From Phycisphaerales bacterium (GTDB lineage: Bacteria > Planctomycetota > Phycisphaerae > Phycisphaerales > UBA1924), in NCBI GenBank assembly GCA_947459215.1, contig CANHCQ010000002.1, positions 303,971 through 367,970 on the forward strand: a DNA stretch of 64,000 nucleotides, read 5' to 3'. Of this stretch, positions 46,081 through 54,695 are shown one piece after another. Numbering within the stretch: position 1 is the first letter of the stretch; each line of letters begins with the position of its first letter. The translations under genes and the position numbers were made by a program. The notes beneath the pieces are model-generated. The model made no database searches and was not told the origin of the DNA. It worked only from the letters and a program-made list of their open reading frames with translations.

Positions 46081-47079
46081 TTACTGAGGCTTTGAAGCCA
46101 GGACGCCGGGGCGCTCCACCGAGGCCGAGGTCTTCGGGGCTTCGGTCTTCACGTCCTCGGGCTTGACCTCGATGACCGGGGTCTTGCTCTTGGGGGTGAA
46201 GGTGCGGGCCGGGGCCGACGCGTTGCGGGCGTTGCGGCCGTCGAGGTCCAGGCGGGCGCGGTTCTCGTAGTTGTTCGCGGTCGTGGTCTTCGACAGCGAC
46301 TCGAGCTGGGCCTCCTGACGAGCCCGGATGTCGGCGACGCGGACGTTGACCTGATCGAGGCTCTCAGCCCGGTAGCGGCTGTGCTTGTCGATCGTGTTCT
46401 GACGCTTGCTCATCATGTCGATCATGCGGTCGTTGCGGGCGATCGCATCGACCTGGCGGTCGAGCTGCCAGAGCTGGCTCTGGAACTGGGCTTGCTCGGT
46501 TTCGAGCTGATCCAGCAGCGTCGCGAGACGAGATTCCTGCTGAGCGAGATAGCCAAGGTCGCGGTCGATGTCGGCCACCCGCTGGGCGAACGCCGCCGAG
46601 TGCTGCTCGATGGCGTTGAGCTTGGAGTGAGCCTGATCGAGGCCGAGGGTCTCACCGGCGAAGCGGACAGCGAACACCGGAGCGTTCTCCTCGCTGCTCG
46701 TGAGGACCGCGTTGGTCGAGCCGCGGAGGTTCTCAGCCTTGGCGAGCATGGCTTGGAGCGACCCGAGGTCGGCAGCGGCGAGCTCCATGGCCCTGCCGTT
46801 GACGTCGCGATCGCGGTTGAGCTGGCCGATCTGGGTGCGGAGCTCGGCGAGATCGCCGCGGACCTCGGCGATGCGGGCCGGGTACTGACCCTCGAGCTTG
46901 CGGAGCTGGGCCCGCAGAGCGACGGGGTCCTTCACGCACTTGTCGAGCTGCGTGTGGATGGAATCACGGGTCTGGGTGAGCAGTGCCGAGACACGCTCGG
47001 GGCCGGCAACAACCACGCCGGCGCCGGCGACCAGGCCCGCGATCAGACCGTAACGAACAAGACCCTTGACAAAGCACAT
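46081..47079 (-). CDS. Membrane-anchored long coiled-coil protein, unknown function
   Basis: 332 residues from the ATG at 47079, preceded by GGGAGG. An N-terminal hydrophobic segment (YGLIAGLVAGAGVVVAG) anchors or exports it. About 200 residues of coiled coil follow (LRAQLRKLEGQYPARIAEVRGDLAELRTQIGQL; LDQLETEQAQFQSQLWQLDRQVDAIARNDRMIDMM). The C-terminal ~70 residues are Pro/Lys/Thr/Ala-rich and disordered-looking. No family recognised. It faces the periplasm or cytosol as a spacer or scaffold. Confidence 0.65.
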   Translation of the reverse strand: MCFVKGLVRYGLIAGLVAGAGVVVAGPERVSALLTQTRDSIHTQLDKCVKDPVALRAQLRKLEGQYPARIAEVRGDLAELRTQIGQLNRDRDVNGRAMELAAADLGSLQAMLAKAENLRGSTNAVLTSSEENAPVFAVRFAGETLGLDQAHSKLNAIEQHSAAFAQRVADIDRDLGYLAQQESRLATLLDQLETEQAQFQSQLWQLDRQVDAIARNDRMIDMMSKRQNTIDKHSRYRAESLDQVNVRVADIRARQEAQLESLSKTTTANNYENRARLDLDGRNARNASAPARTFTPKSKTPVIEVKPEDVKTEAPKTSASVERPGVLASKPQ

Positions 47080-47512
47080 GGCGGAGCCTCCCAAATCTCT
47101 GGTGCCGCGGCGGTGTTCCTCACCGTCCGACCGGGAGAGTCCCGGTGGAGAGTGATTGGGAGAGTGCCTCCCGCAATTTCAGCCGAGGGTGAGATTTTGG
47201 AAAGACCGAGAACCTGCCGACGGGTGTTGTTCTCGATTGCCAGTGGCCGTCACCTCGCCGACCATCCCCACAAAGCGAGGCGGCTCGCCCGAGTCCGCGA
47301 GGGCGGGGAGGAACATCTTTGAAGCTGTTGGCGGCGGTCGGCGTGCCGTTTCGGAACGACTCCACGACGGCTTTGCAGCGATGCGGCGAACCCGAGTTCT
47401 AGACGATCACGGCTTCGCGTGCGCGACCTCTAGATCACACGGTGTTGAGCCCCTGCGTCACGCGCATTGTTTGCGTATGCCACAGCGTATTGCACACGTC
47501 AAGCTGTCAATC
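47080..47512. other. Non-coding gap between thiolase and the coiled-coil gene
   Basis: 433 bases between two minus-strand genes, with no frame I can support. A small perfect hairpin ACCGGGA-GAG-TCCCGGT lies at 47130-47146 in the upstream region of the coiled-coil gene. The stretch must hold the coiled-coil gene's promoter and the thiolase 3' end. I see no clear terminator for the thiolase. Confidence 0.5.
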
Positions 47513-48730
47513 TCACACCTCAATAACCATCGCGACGCTGTTGCCGCCGCCGAGGCACAGGGCCGCGACGCCGCGCTTGCCGCCGGTGCGGTGGAGCTGG
47601 TGGATGAGGGTGGTCAGCACGCGGGCGCCGCTGGCGCCGATGGGGTGGCCCAGGGCGATGCCGCCGCCGGCGATGTTGAGCTTGCTCTCGGGGATCTCGT
47701 GTCCCGCGGCCTTGAGGCCCTTGAGGTTGCAGAGCACCTGGGCCGCGAACGCCTCGTTGATCTCGAACAGGTCGATGTCCTTGGCGCTGAGCTTGGCCTT
47801 GGCGAGGGCGCCGGCGATGCCTTCGATCGGAGCGGCGAAGATGTCCTTGGGGGCGACGCCGCTGGTGTGGTAGGCGAGGATCTTGGCGATGGGCTTGGCG
47901 CCGAGCTGCTCGGCCTTAGCGAGGCTCGCGACGATCACGGCGGCCGCACCGTCGGAGATCTGGCTGGCATTGGCGGCGGTGACGCTGCCGTCCTTATCAA
48001 ACGCGGGGCGGAGCTTGGCGACGCCGTCGATGGTCGTGTCGGCCCGGATGCCCTCGTCGGCGTTGACGCCCGGGGACTTCTTGTCGAGGCACTGCTCGCC
48101 GGTGAGGGCGACGAGTTCGTTCTTGAAGAAGCCGTTTTTGGTGGCGTCGGCGGCGCGCTGGTGCGATTGCACGGCAAAGCGGTCCTGCTCGGCGCGGCTG
48201 ATCTCGAACTTGCGAGCGATGTGATCGGCGCTGTTGCCCATGGCGCAGGCCTCAAACGCGCAGCGCAGGCCGTCGTAGGCCATGTGGTCTTCCATCTGGG
48301 CGGGGCCGTACTTCACGCCCTCGCGGACGCGGGCGAAGTGGGGGGCGCCGGTCATGTTCTCGATGCCGCCAGCGGCGACGAGCTGGTTGTCGCCGGCCTT
48401 GATGGACTGGGCGGCGAGCATGACGGCCTGCAGGCCCGAGCCGCAGACCTTGTTGATGGTCTGGGCGCTGATGGTGTCGGGGAGCGAAGCCTTGAGCGCG
48501 ACCTGGCGGGCGGGGTTCTGGCCGACACCGGCCTGCAGCACGCAGCCGAAGATGGCTTCGTCGATGGCGGCGGCGAGTGCCGCGCTGCCGCCGGGGAGTG
48601 CATCCATGGCGGCCTTCAATGCGTAGGACCCGAGGACGGGCGAGGGAACCTTTGAGAGTCCGCCGAAGAACTTGCCGATGGGGGTGCGTTTGGCGGCGAG
48701 GATGACGGGAGTGTTGGCGGCGCTGGACAT
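47513..48730 (-). CDS. Acetyl-CoA acetyltransferase (thiolase)
   Basis: 405 residues from the ATG at 48730. Thiolase marks: acyl-binding cysteine in TINKVCGSGLQAVMLAAQSI, the central QISDGAAAVIVAS, the NEAFAAQ motif in DLFEINEAFAAQVL, the base His in NIAGGGIALGHPIGASGARVLTTL and the C-terminal Cys in VAALCLGGGNSVA. It joins two acetyl-CoA or, in reverse, cleaves acetoacetyl-CoA. A biosynthetic (PhaA/AtoB) or degradative role cannot be told from the window. It diverges from the CPBP-like gene. Confidence 0.95.
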   Translation of the reverse strand: MSSAANTPVILAAKRTPIGKFFGGLSKVPSPVLGSYALKAAMDALPGGSAALAAAIDEAIFGCVLQAGVGQNPARQVALKASLPDTISAQTINKVCGSGLQAVMLAAQSIKAGDNQLVAAGGIENMTGAPHFARVREGVKYGPAQMEDHMAYDGLRCAFEACAMGNSADHIARKFEISRAEQDRFAVQSHQRAADATKNGFFKNELVALTGEQCLDKKSPGVNADEGIRADTTIDGVAKLRPAFDKDGSVTAANASQISDGAAAVIVASLAKAEQLGAKPIAKILAYHTSGVAPKDIFAAPIEGIAGALAKAKLSAKDIDLFEINEAFAAQVLCNLKGLKAAGHEIPESKLNIAGGGIALGHPIGASGARVLTTLIHQLHRTGGKRGVAALCLGGGNSVAMVIEV

Positions 48731-48816
48731 GGATCGCTCCGAGGAAAGGGCCGCGTGCAGGGGCCCAAAGAAGGGGCCGAACGCGGGGTTTCCACAGGAT
48801 ATGCGGGGGACAACGG

Positions 48817-49578
48817 ATGAAACCGGCGGCGATGGATCGGGAACAATGTGGAGTGGATCAACCCGCCGTTGCCGTGTCCGGTCCGTGTCCTGTTGCACTC
48901 GATGCGCCGCCTTTGAGCGCGTCCGACAGGGTGTATCTGTGGGTGGAGTGCGCGACGCTCTTCGCGGTGCTGCCGCTGATGCTCGCGTTCCGCCCGCCGG
49001 GGAGCGGGATCTTTCTGTTCCTGTGGTCGGCGGCGGTGATCTGCCTGACGCTGCTGGTGAGGGACGCGTCGTTCGATCGGCGTCGGTTGTGGAACTGGGG
49101 CGGCGTCGGAACGCAGATCGGGCGGGTGCTCGGGCTGTTCGCCGTCGGCGTTCTCGTCGGCGTGGCGTTGACGTGGCTCTTCGTGCCCGATCGGCTCTTC
49201 GCGTTTCCGCTCGAACGCACGCGACTCTGGCTGGCGGTGATGATGCTATATCCGGTGCTTAGCGTGGTGCCGCAGAATGTGGTGTATCGTGCGTTCATCT
49301 TCCACAGGTATGCGAGGCTGATGCCCAGCGCGTGGAGCGAGGTGCGGCAGCGCTGGACGATGATCGCGCTGAGCGCTGTAGCGTTCAGTTGGGCGCACGT
49401 CGTGTTCTGGAACCTGTTCGCGCTCGGTGTGACCCTGTTGGGCGGCGTGCTCTTCGCGTACACCTATCAGCGCTCACGCTCGGTCGCGGCGGCGTCGGTC
49501 GAGCACGCGCTCTACGGCTGCGGGATCTTCACGCTCGGGCTGGGCGTGTACCTGTATCACGGAGCGGTGGGGCGGTAG
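48817..49578 (+). CDS. CPBP-family (Abi/Rce1-like) membrane protein with altered motif 1
   Basis: 253 residues, about six or seven membrane segments. The CPBP layout is recognisable: motif 1 position VVPQNVVYRAFIFHRY, motif 2 FSWAHVVFW (FxxxH) and motif 3 VEHALYG. The normal motif 1 is EExxxR with two catalytic-site glutamates; here it is QNxxxR. If the assignment is right, the metalloprotease site lacks its key acids and the protein may be a non-catalytic homologue. The C-terminal motif-3 His is kept. Confidence 0.65.
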   Translation: MKPAAMDREQCGVDQPAVAVSGPCPVALDAPPLSASDRVYLWVECATLFAVLPLMLAFRPPGSGIFLFLWSAAVICLTLLVRDASFDRRRLWNWGGVGTQIGRVLGLFAVGVLVGVALTWLFVPDRLFAFPLERTRLWLAVMMLYPVLSVVPQNVVYRAFIFHRYARLMPSAWSEVRQRWTMIALSAVAFSWAHVVFWNLFALGVTLLGGVLFAYTYQRSRSVAAASVEHALYGCGIFTLGLGVYLYHGAVGR

Positions 49579-49674
49579 TAGCAGCCGTGCGATGGAGTCT
49601 GTCGCGACCCAAACGCCACAGCCCGCCGTGGGGCGGGCGAGCAATGGCGTCCCCGATCGTCGAGGGAAGATGTC

Positions 49675-50214
49675 TCAGTTGCCCTTGTACTTTGGTGAGA
49701 CCTGGATCTTCTTGATCTGCTCGTCGGTGAAGTCCTTGGGCACGCGGACCTTGCGGCCGTCGGGGAGCGTGACCTCCTTGGACTCGGCGAGATTCAGTGG
49801 CGTGGTGACGATCTGGGCTTTGCCGCCGTCGGGCATGGTGATGTCCATGGTGCCACCGCCCGAAATGTCGGCCTTGCCGTCGGAGTGGAGCCTCATCTCG
49901 AACTTGCCGTCGCCGGTGCGGATCGCTTCACCCTGCACGTTGGCGGTCTGGCCGTTCGCGCCGCGGAAGACACCACTGAACGTGAAGCGTTCCCACGCGA
50001 CGCCGCTCGCTGCGCCAGCGGCGAAGCAGCCCGAGGCGAGCAGTGCGAGGACGCCAAGTTTCTTCCAACCGAACGAACGAGTGCTCATGAGTCGCTCCTG
50101 AAACGAGCGCCAGTCGGCCTCCTTGCTCCAACGCGGAGCGGCGAGAGCCGAGAGCGCGGTATCGACGGGGTCGGCGGCGGCGGACGGATCGGTGTGGGAG
50201 TCGTGATTATTCAT
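49675..50214 (-). CDS. Single-pass membrane protein coupled to ECF sigma factor (possible anti-sigma)
   Basis: 179 residues. A ~50-residue N-terminal cytosolic part (DTALSALAAPRWSKEADWRSFQERLM) precedes one membrane segment (LGVLALLASGCFAAGAASGVAW). The periplasmic part is beta-rich with Asp/Gly/Lys repeats (GKFEMRLHSDGKADISGGGTMDITMPDGGKAQIV). Its start overlaps the sigma-factor stop by 4 bases (ATGA). Its position suits an anti-sigma factor. No zinc anti-sigma motif is present, as in the pair at 40.8-41.8 kb. Confidence 0.6.
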   Translation of the reverse strand: MNNHDSHTDPSAAADPVDTALSALAAPRWSKEADWRSFQERLMSTRSFGWKKLGVLALLASGCFAAGAASGVAWERFTFSGVFRGANGQTANVQGEAIRTGDGKFEMRLHSDGKADISGGGTMDITMPDGGKAQIVTTPLNLAESKEVTLPDGRKVRVPKDFTDEQIKKIQVSPKYKGN

Positions 50215-50777
50215 GGGCGGGACTCCTTTGCTTGGTGCGTGAGTTCGCGGCGCAGTGCATCCCGGGCGCGGGCGAGGCGGGACTTGGCCGCTGCGGGCGA
50301 GATCGCGAGCATGAGCGCGACTTCGTCGAGCGAGAGACCTTCGAGGTAGTGCGCTGAGAGCACTTCCTGTTGATCGATGGGAAGACGCAGCAGCGCGTTG
50401 AGCGCGGCCGAGCGGGGTTCGGAGGTGTTCGTTTCAGGTGCGACGAACGCGCTGAGCAGAGGCAGGCGGCGGAGGATGCCGCGGAAACCGATCTCGCGCC
50501 GCACCCAGCGGTTCACGCGGTTGTTCGCGATGCGGCGGATCCAGACGATTGGCGGGACCTGGCCGCGGTAGTCCTCCATCGACTTGTACGCGGCGAGGAA
50601 GACGTCGGCGGTGAGGTCTTCGGTGACATGGGTGTCACCGGTGCGGCGGTAGATCAGGCCGGCGATCGCCTGGTAGTGCTCGCGGTAGACGTCGCCGAAG
50701 GCCTGTGGAGATTGATGTGACGCTTTCGCCGTCGTCGGCTCCGGTGTCGCGTTCAAGCTGGCGGCGGCGGCATCCAT
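50211..50777 (-). CDS. ECF-type RNA polymerase sigma factor
   Basis: 188 residues from the ATG at 50777 (a GTG two codons upstream is possible). Region 2: FGDVYREHYQAIAGLIYRRTGDTHVTEDLTADVFLAAYKSMEDYRGQ ... WIRRIANNRVNRWVRRE. Region 4: LNALLRLPIDQQEVLSAHYLEGLSLDEVALMLAISPAAAKSRLARARDALRREL. Region 3 is absent. It is followed, with a 4-base overlap, by a membrane protein that may hold it in check. Unrelated in detail to the sigma factor at 40753. Confidence 0.9.
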   Translation of the reverse strand: MDAAAASLNATPEPTTAKASHQSPQAFGDVYREHYQAIAGLIYRRTGDTHVTEDLTADVFLAAYKSMEDYRGQVPPIVWIRRIANNRVNRWVRREIGFRGILRRLPLLSAFVAPETNTSEPRSAALNALLRLPIDQQEVLSAHYLEGLSLDEVALMLAISPAAAKSRLARARDALRRELTHQAKESRP

Positions 50778-50849
50778 GCACACACCATCAAAGAGTCACG
50801 AGCGGCCGGGTGGTGTCGGGTTCTTGATGTACAACACCAAAAAAGATGA

Positions 50850-50940
50850 GACCGGCCGGAGGCCGGTCCCACTGTGTTCTTGGACTGACCGGCTGGAAGC
50901 CGGTTCGAGTGGTGTGGACCGGCTGGAAGCCGGTCCTACT
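50850..50940 (-). repeat. Dispersed palindromic repeat, locus D (three copies, same orientation)
   Basis: Copies at 50850-50873, 50887-50910 and 50917-50940, all in the orientation opposite to loci A1/B/C1 (on the plus strand they start GACCGGC and end near CCACT or CTACT). The last two are 30 bases apart, the same period as at locus B. The last copy ends 4 bases before the ndk stop, so the array lies directly 3' of ndk and upstream of the sigma-factor gene. Confidence 0.85.
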
Positions 50941-50944
50941 GGCG

Positions 50945-51415
50945 TCACTCGATCTTGCCGCCGGACATGTCGTAGATCCACTGGTCGCCGTGGCGGGGCC
51001 AGGTGAGGACTTCGCCGGGGGCGAAGAAGAGCTTGAGCTCGCGCTCCGCGGCCTCGGGGCTGTCGCTGCCGTGGATGAGGTTGAAGGAGTTGCTGACGCC
51101 GAAGTCGCCGCGGATGGTGCCGGGGTTGGCCTTGCTGCCGAAGGTGGCGCCCATCATGTTGCGGGCGATGGTGATGGCGCCGTTGCCCTTGAGGGCCATG
51201 ACGACGACCGGGCTGCTGGTCATGAACTTGACAAGACCGGCATAGAACGGCTTGCTCTGGTGGGCCTCGTAGTGCGTGGCGGCGAGCTGCTGGCTGATCT
51301 GCATGAGCTTCATGCCGACGACCTGCAGGCCCTTGTTCTCGAAGCGGCTGATGATCTGGCCCGTGAGCCCGCGCTGGACGGCGTCGGGCTTGAGGATGAT
51401 GAGCGTCGTTTCCAT
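50945..51415 (-). CDS. ndk: Nucleoside diphosphate kinase
   Basis: 156 residues. METTLIILKPDAVQRGLTGQIISRFENKGLQVVGMKLM is the standard start. The active-site His is in FNLIHGSDSPEAAERELKLFF (the NxxHGSD motif). It balances NTP and dNTP pools by phosphate transfer through phospho-histidine. The length is typical of the bacterial enzyme. A 298-bp gap without visible features lies upstream. Confidence 0.97.
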   Translation of the reverse strand: METTLIILKPDAVQRGLTGQIISRFENKGLQVVGMKLMQISQQLAATHYEAHQSKPFYAGLVKFMTSSPVVVMALKGNGAITIARNMMGATFGSKANPGTIRGDFGVSNSFNLIHGSDSPEAAERELKLFFAPGEVLTWPRHGDQWIYDMSGGKIE

Positions 51416-51713
51416 GGCGTTTCTCCGTTCAAATCAGGGGGGTTACCGATCCCGCGGGCGGGTGGTTTTCGGGTCGCAAGCATAGACCGACTCACGATGG
51501 TCTCGGCGGCGTTTGGACGGTGAATCGGGTGACTCTCGGTCGTGAAATTGTGGCGGTTGTGACGGTTAACGGGCATGCAACGCCGTATCCGGCGCGATGC
51601 CGCGTCGGTGGGTGGTCAGCATGTGGTGATCCGCGCCGGCGCGGGCATGGTTGTCGGGGAGAGAGACCCGGCGGCATTGCCGTCTTCACGAAACGAACCC
51701 AGAGGAGAGAGAG

Positions 51714-52376
51714 ATGAACCGTTTCACCATGGCCGTCATTGCCTGCGTTGGTGCCGCGACTGCTGCCAACGCCGCCCCGCTGTATCTGAAGATCACCGCT
51801 GACAACCACTACGCGTTGTACTCGTCGACGAGCAACGTTTTCTCGTACCACGGCGGCAACGAGATTGGCGCCGGCGGTAACCCTGGCACGTACAACTGGT
51901 CGCTGCCCGAGACGTACAACATCAACGTCGGCGATCGCGTCTTTATCGCCGCGTGGTCTGACGACTCGGTCGCTCAGGGTCTGCTCGCCGAGGTATGGGC
52001 CAACCAGGAGAACGCCGTCCACACCGGCGTCGGCCCGTGGGAGGTCTACAAGACCGGCATGAACCGTGGCGACGGTGATCCGCATCCCACCACGCTCGAG
52101 ATCGCCGGGCACGTGCAGACCGCCGACATGGGCAACCTGTGGGAAGTTCCCTTCATCGGCGCTTCGAACGGCGTCGGACCTTGGGGCGTTGTCCCCGGCA
52201 TCACCACCTCTGCGAAGTGGATCTGGTGGAACAATCCTGCCGACAGCGACCCGCTTCGAGGCGGCGACGGCGCGGGCGAGATGCTGATCTTCTCGTACCG
52301 CATCCCGACCCCCGGTTCGCTGGCTCTGGGTGGGATGGGTGCGCTGCTGCTGGCTCGGCGTCGTCGCGGTCAGTGA
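51714..52376 (+). CDS. Exported protein with PEP-CTERM-like sorting tail
   Basis: 220 residues, ATG preceded by AGAGGAGAGAG. A signal peptide (FTMAVIACVGAATAANA) and a beta-rich, Asn/Trp-rich middle end in IPTPGSLALGGMGALLLARRRRGQ. That tail has the PEP-CTERM order (short P-x-P motif, hydrophobic helix, Arg cluster), with PTPG in place of the classic PEP. In bacteria with exosortase such tails direct cleavage and anchoring at the outer surface. No exosortase gene is in the window. The middle domain is not recognised. Confidence 0.75.
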   Translation: MNRFTMAVIACVGAATAANAAPLYLKITADNHYALYSSTSNVFSYHGGNEIGAGGNPGTYNWSLPETYNINVGDRVFIAAWSDDSVAQGLLAEVWANQENAVHTGVGPWEVYKTGMNRGDGDPHPTTLEIAGHVQTADMGNLWEVPFIGASNGVGPWGVVPGITTSAKWIWWNNPADSDPLRGGDGAGEMLIFSYRIPTPGSLALGGMGALLLARRRRGQ

Positions 52377-52398
52377 GACTGAGCTTCATGGAAATGAG

Positions 52399-52432
52399 AA
52401 AGGCCCGCACAGCAGTGTGCGGGCCTTTTCGT
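52399..52432 (+). terminator. Rho-independent terminator after the PEP-CTERM gene
   Basis: A 12-bp stem (AAAGGCCCGCAC / GTGCGGGCCTTT) with a 6-base loop AGCAGT and TTTTCGTTT downstream. It begins 22 bases after the stop. It lies between convergent genes and might stop transcription from the S9 peptidase side too, although the minus-strand T run is short. Confidence 0.85.
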
Positions 52433-52506
52433 TTGCTGGTGCGGAGAGTCGGCGGGGCCTGGAGGGCCCCGCCCCCGTCAATCTGGCCCCGCTCCCGTCG
52501 CGAGAG

Positions 52507-54477
52507 TTACTTCGCGATGGTCTGCTTCAGGAACGCAACCATGCGCTGCGCGAAGTAGAGGCGGTTGTCGAGCTTCTGGAAGCCGTGGCCTTCGTCGGGC
52601 GCGATGAACACCTGCGGCTGGTTGCCCTTGTCCTTGAGCGCGATCGCGAGCTGCATCGCTTCCTCGACCGGCACACGCGGGTCGTTGAAGCCGTGGGCGA
52701 TGAACATCGGGACCTTGATCTTGTCGATGTGGGTCATCGGCGAGGCGCTGGCAAGGAACTCGGGGTCGCTCAGCGGGCCGTACTCGACTTCGCGGAGCTT
52801 GCGCCGGTAGCCAGCGGTCTTCTCCAGGAACGTCTTGAGATTCACCACGCCGACGATGTTGATGCCGGCCCCAAAGAGCCGCTCCGACCGCTTGCCGGCG
52901 TCTACCCGCATCTGGTCCTCGACCACGCACGCCACCGACATGTACCCGCCGTAGGAGCCGCCCCACGTCGAGATCATGCCCGGCTTGGTGTACTTGTTGG
53001 CGACCAGCCATTCCGCCGCGTCCACGCCGTCCTTCACGCTGTTCCAGCGGTTCTTGTAATCATCCATCATGTGGAACGCGCGGCCGTAGCCGGTCGAGCC
53101 GCGGACGTTCGGGAACATGACGCCGAAGCCTTCGCTGAGCAGGTATTGCACCTGGGCCGTGAAGCCCGGGCGGCTCTGGCCTTCGGGGCCGCCGTGGTAG
53201 TTGATCAGGAACGGGATCTGCGTGCCTTCCTTGTAATCGGCGGGCAGGAAGACGAACGCGGGGATCTCGGTGCCGTCGAAGGACTTGTACTTGATGAGCT
53301 TGGGCAGGGTGAACGCGTTCAGGTCGATGCCCTGATCGTCCGCGAACGTGATCTGCTGCGGCGCGGTCGTGGACTTGCCATCGGCGCTGACGTCGAAGCG
53401 GAAAGCAAGGCCGGGCGTACGGGCGTTGCTCATGCCGTAGACCACGCGGTTGCCGCGGATGCTCGCGATCGACGCGATGCCCTTGTCCATGGCGGGGATT
53501 GCGACCTTCTCGAAGCCGGGCAGGCGGTACAGGAACGGCGTGCCGTAGCCGTCCTCGTTCACGTCGACGCCCAGCAGCGTCTTCTCCTGGTTCAGGTTCG
53601 CGTCCTCGACCTCGAACGACTCGAGCTCGCTGAGCGGCTTGGTGACCTGTCCGGTTTTGAGGTCACGCAGGAAGACCTTGGGCCGACCACCCTCGATATC
53701 GCAGCCGTAGAGGATCGAAGTCTCGCCGGGCATGTAGCCGATCGCCTGCACGCTGACTGTGGGGGACTCGGAACTCTTGGGCGTGAGGTCGGTGAGGTTG
53801 CCCGACTTGGCGTCGAGCTCGAACATCGAGGAGTCCGAGATCGAGCGGTAGTTGCCGACCAGCACCCGCGTGCCGTCGCTGGTGATGTCGCTCGCGGCCC
53901 ACGAACCGGGCTTAGCGAGCAGCTTGGTGGCCTTGCCGGGCGTGCCGTCGAAGGGATCGCTGTCAAAGTCGAAGCGGTAGATGTGGAAGTCGTTGGGGCT
54001 CTCGTCGTTGGCGGTGTAGACAAAGCCGTTGGAGTCGTCGAGCCAGAGGTTGACGCCGTGCTGGACCTTGGCGTTGCTCAGGACGGTCACGATCTTGCCC
54101 GCACCGTTGTTGGCAGCGGGGTCGAGCAGCGAGACCTGCGTGTTCTCGTTGCCGCCCACCGCGTGGAGCAGGATGATCTTCTTGCCGTCGGGCGACAGCG
54201 AGTATCCCGCGAGCCCGTCGGCGTAGTTGGTGAGCTTGGTGTTCTTTGCTCCGGGCTTGGCGGCGTCGCCCTCGACGCGGTAGAGCTGGAAGATGCCGTC
54301 GGGCCAGTCGCGGACGTACAGCGTGCCGTCCGGCGCGACGGTCGCCGCCCCGGGCGTGCGGATCTTGAAGAACCGCTCGAGTTTGGAGAGTTCGGAAGTG
54401 CTGGGCTGTCCCGCGAGTGCGGGCAGCGCGAGCAGCGCTACGGCGGCGAGGCGGCAGGCTTTGGTTCGTACGCTCAT
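52507..54477 (-). CDS. Exported S9-family prolyl-oligopeptidase-like serine peptidase
   Basis: 656 residues. A signal peptide (LAAVALLALPALAG) precedes a WD-like beta-propeller (~residues 30-390). The C-terminal alpha/beta hydrolase holds the nucleophile in STWGGSYGGYMS, the acid in FIAHGFNDPRVPVEEA and the base His in FIAPDEGHGFQKL. PNVRGSTGYGRAF is a typical S9 segment. It cleaves short peptides, probably in the periplasm or outside, and it lies beside a peptide importer. The fold and order match the S9C acyl-peptidase type. Confidence 0.92.
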   Translation of the reverse strand: MSVRTKACRLAAVALLALPALAGQPSTSELSKLERFFKIRTPGAATVAPDGTLYVRDWPDGIFQLYRVEGDAAKPGAKNTKLTNYADGLAGYSLSPDGKKIILLHAVGGNENTQVSLLDPAANNGAGKIVTVLSNAKVQHGVNLWLDDSNGFVYTANDESPNDFHIYRFDFDSDPFDGTPGKATKLLAKPGSWAASDITSDGTRVLVGNYRSISDSSMFELDAKSGNLTDLTPKSSESPTVSVQAIGYMPGETSILYGCDIEGGRPKVFLRDLKTGQVTKPLSELESFEVEDANLNQEKTLLGVDVNEDGYGTPFLYRLPGFEKVAIPAMDKGIASIASIRGNRVVYGMSNARTPGLAFRFDVSADGKSTTAPQQITFADDQGIDLNAFTLPKLIKYKSFDGTEIPAFVFLPADYKEGTQIPFLINYHGGPEGQSRPGFTAQVQYLLSEGFGVMFPNVRGSTGYGRAFHMMDDYKNRWNSVKDGVDAAEWLVANKYTKPGMISTWGGSYGGYMSVACVVEDQMRVDAGKRSERLFGAGINIVGVVNLKTFLEKTAGYRRKLREVEYGPLSDPEFLASASPMTHIDKIKVPMFIAHGFNDPRVPVEEAMQLAIALKDKGNQPQVFIAPDEGHGFQKLDNRLYFAQRMVAFLKQTIAK

Positions 54478-54695
54478 GATCGTGACTCCGTGTGGTGCCC
54501 GCGGCGGCCTGGGCCGACGCAGACAATTGATGATACTGGCCTGTTCGTTCTTGGGAATTGAGGCGTTTTGGTGGCGGAATCCGCCATGACTCGATATCTT
54601 CTCCGCTGGCTCCTTTCCGTTCGGGAAGGAACCCGCGATTCAGGGAGTTCGGGGGAGCGGTGCGATCACACCGCCTGTCACCACTGGGCCAACGC

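Noticed and set aside
45836..46166. Open frames across the locus C repeats
   Set aside because: They run through the palindromes and a terminator and have no gene-like start, so the gap is treated as non-coding.
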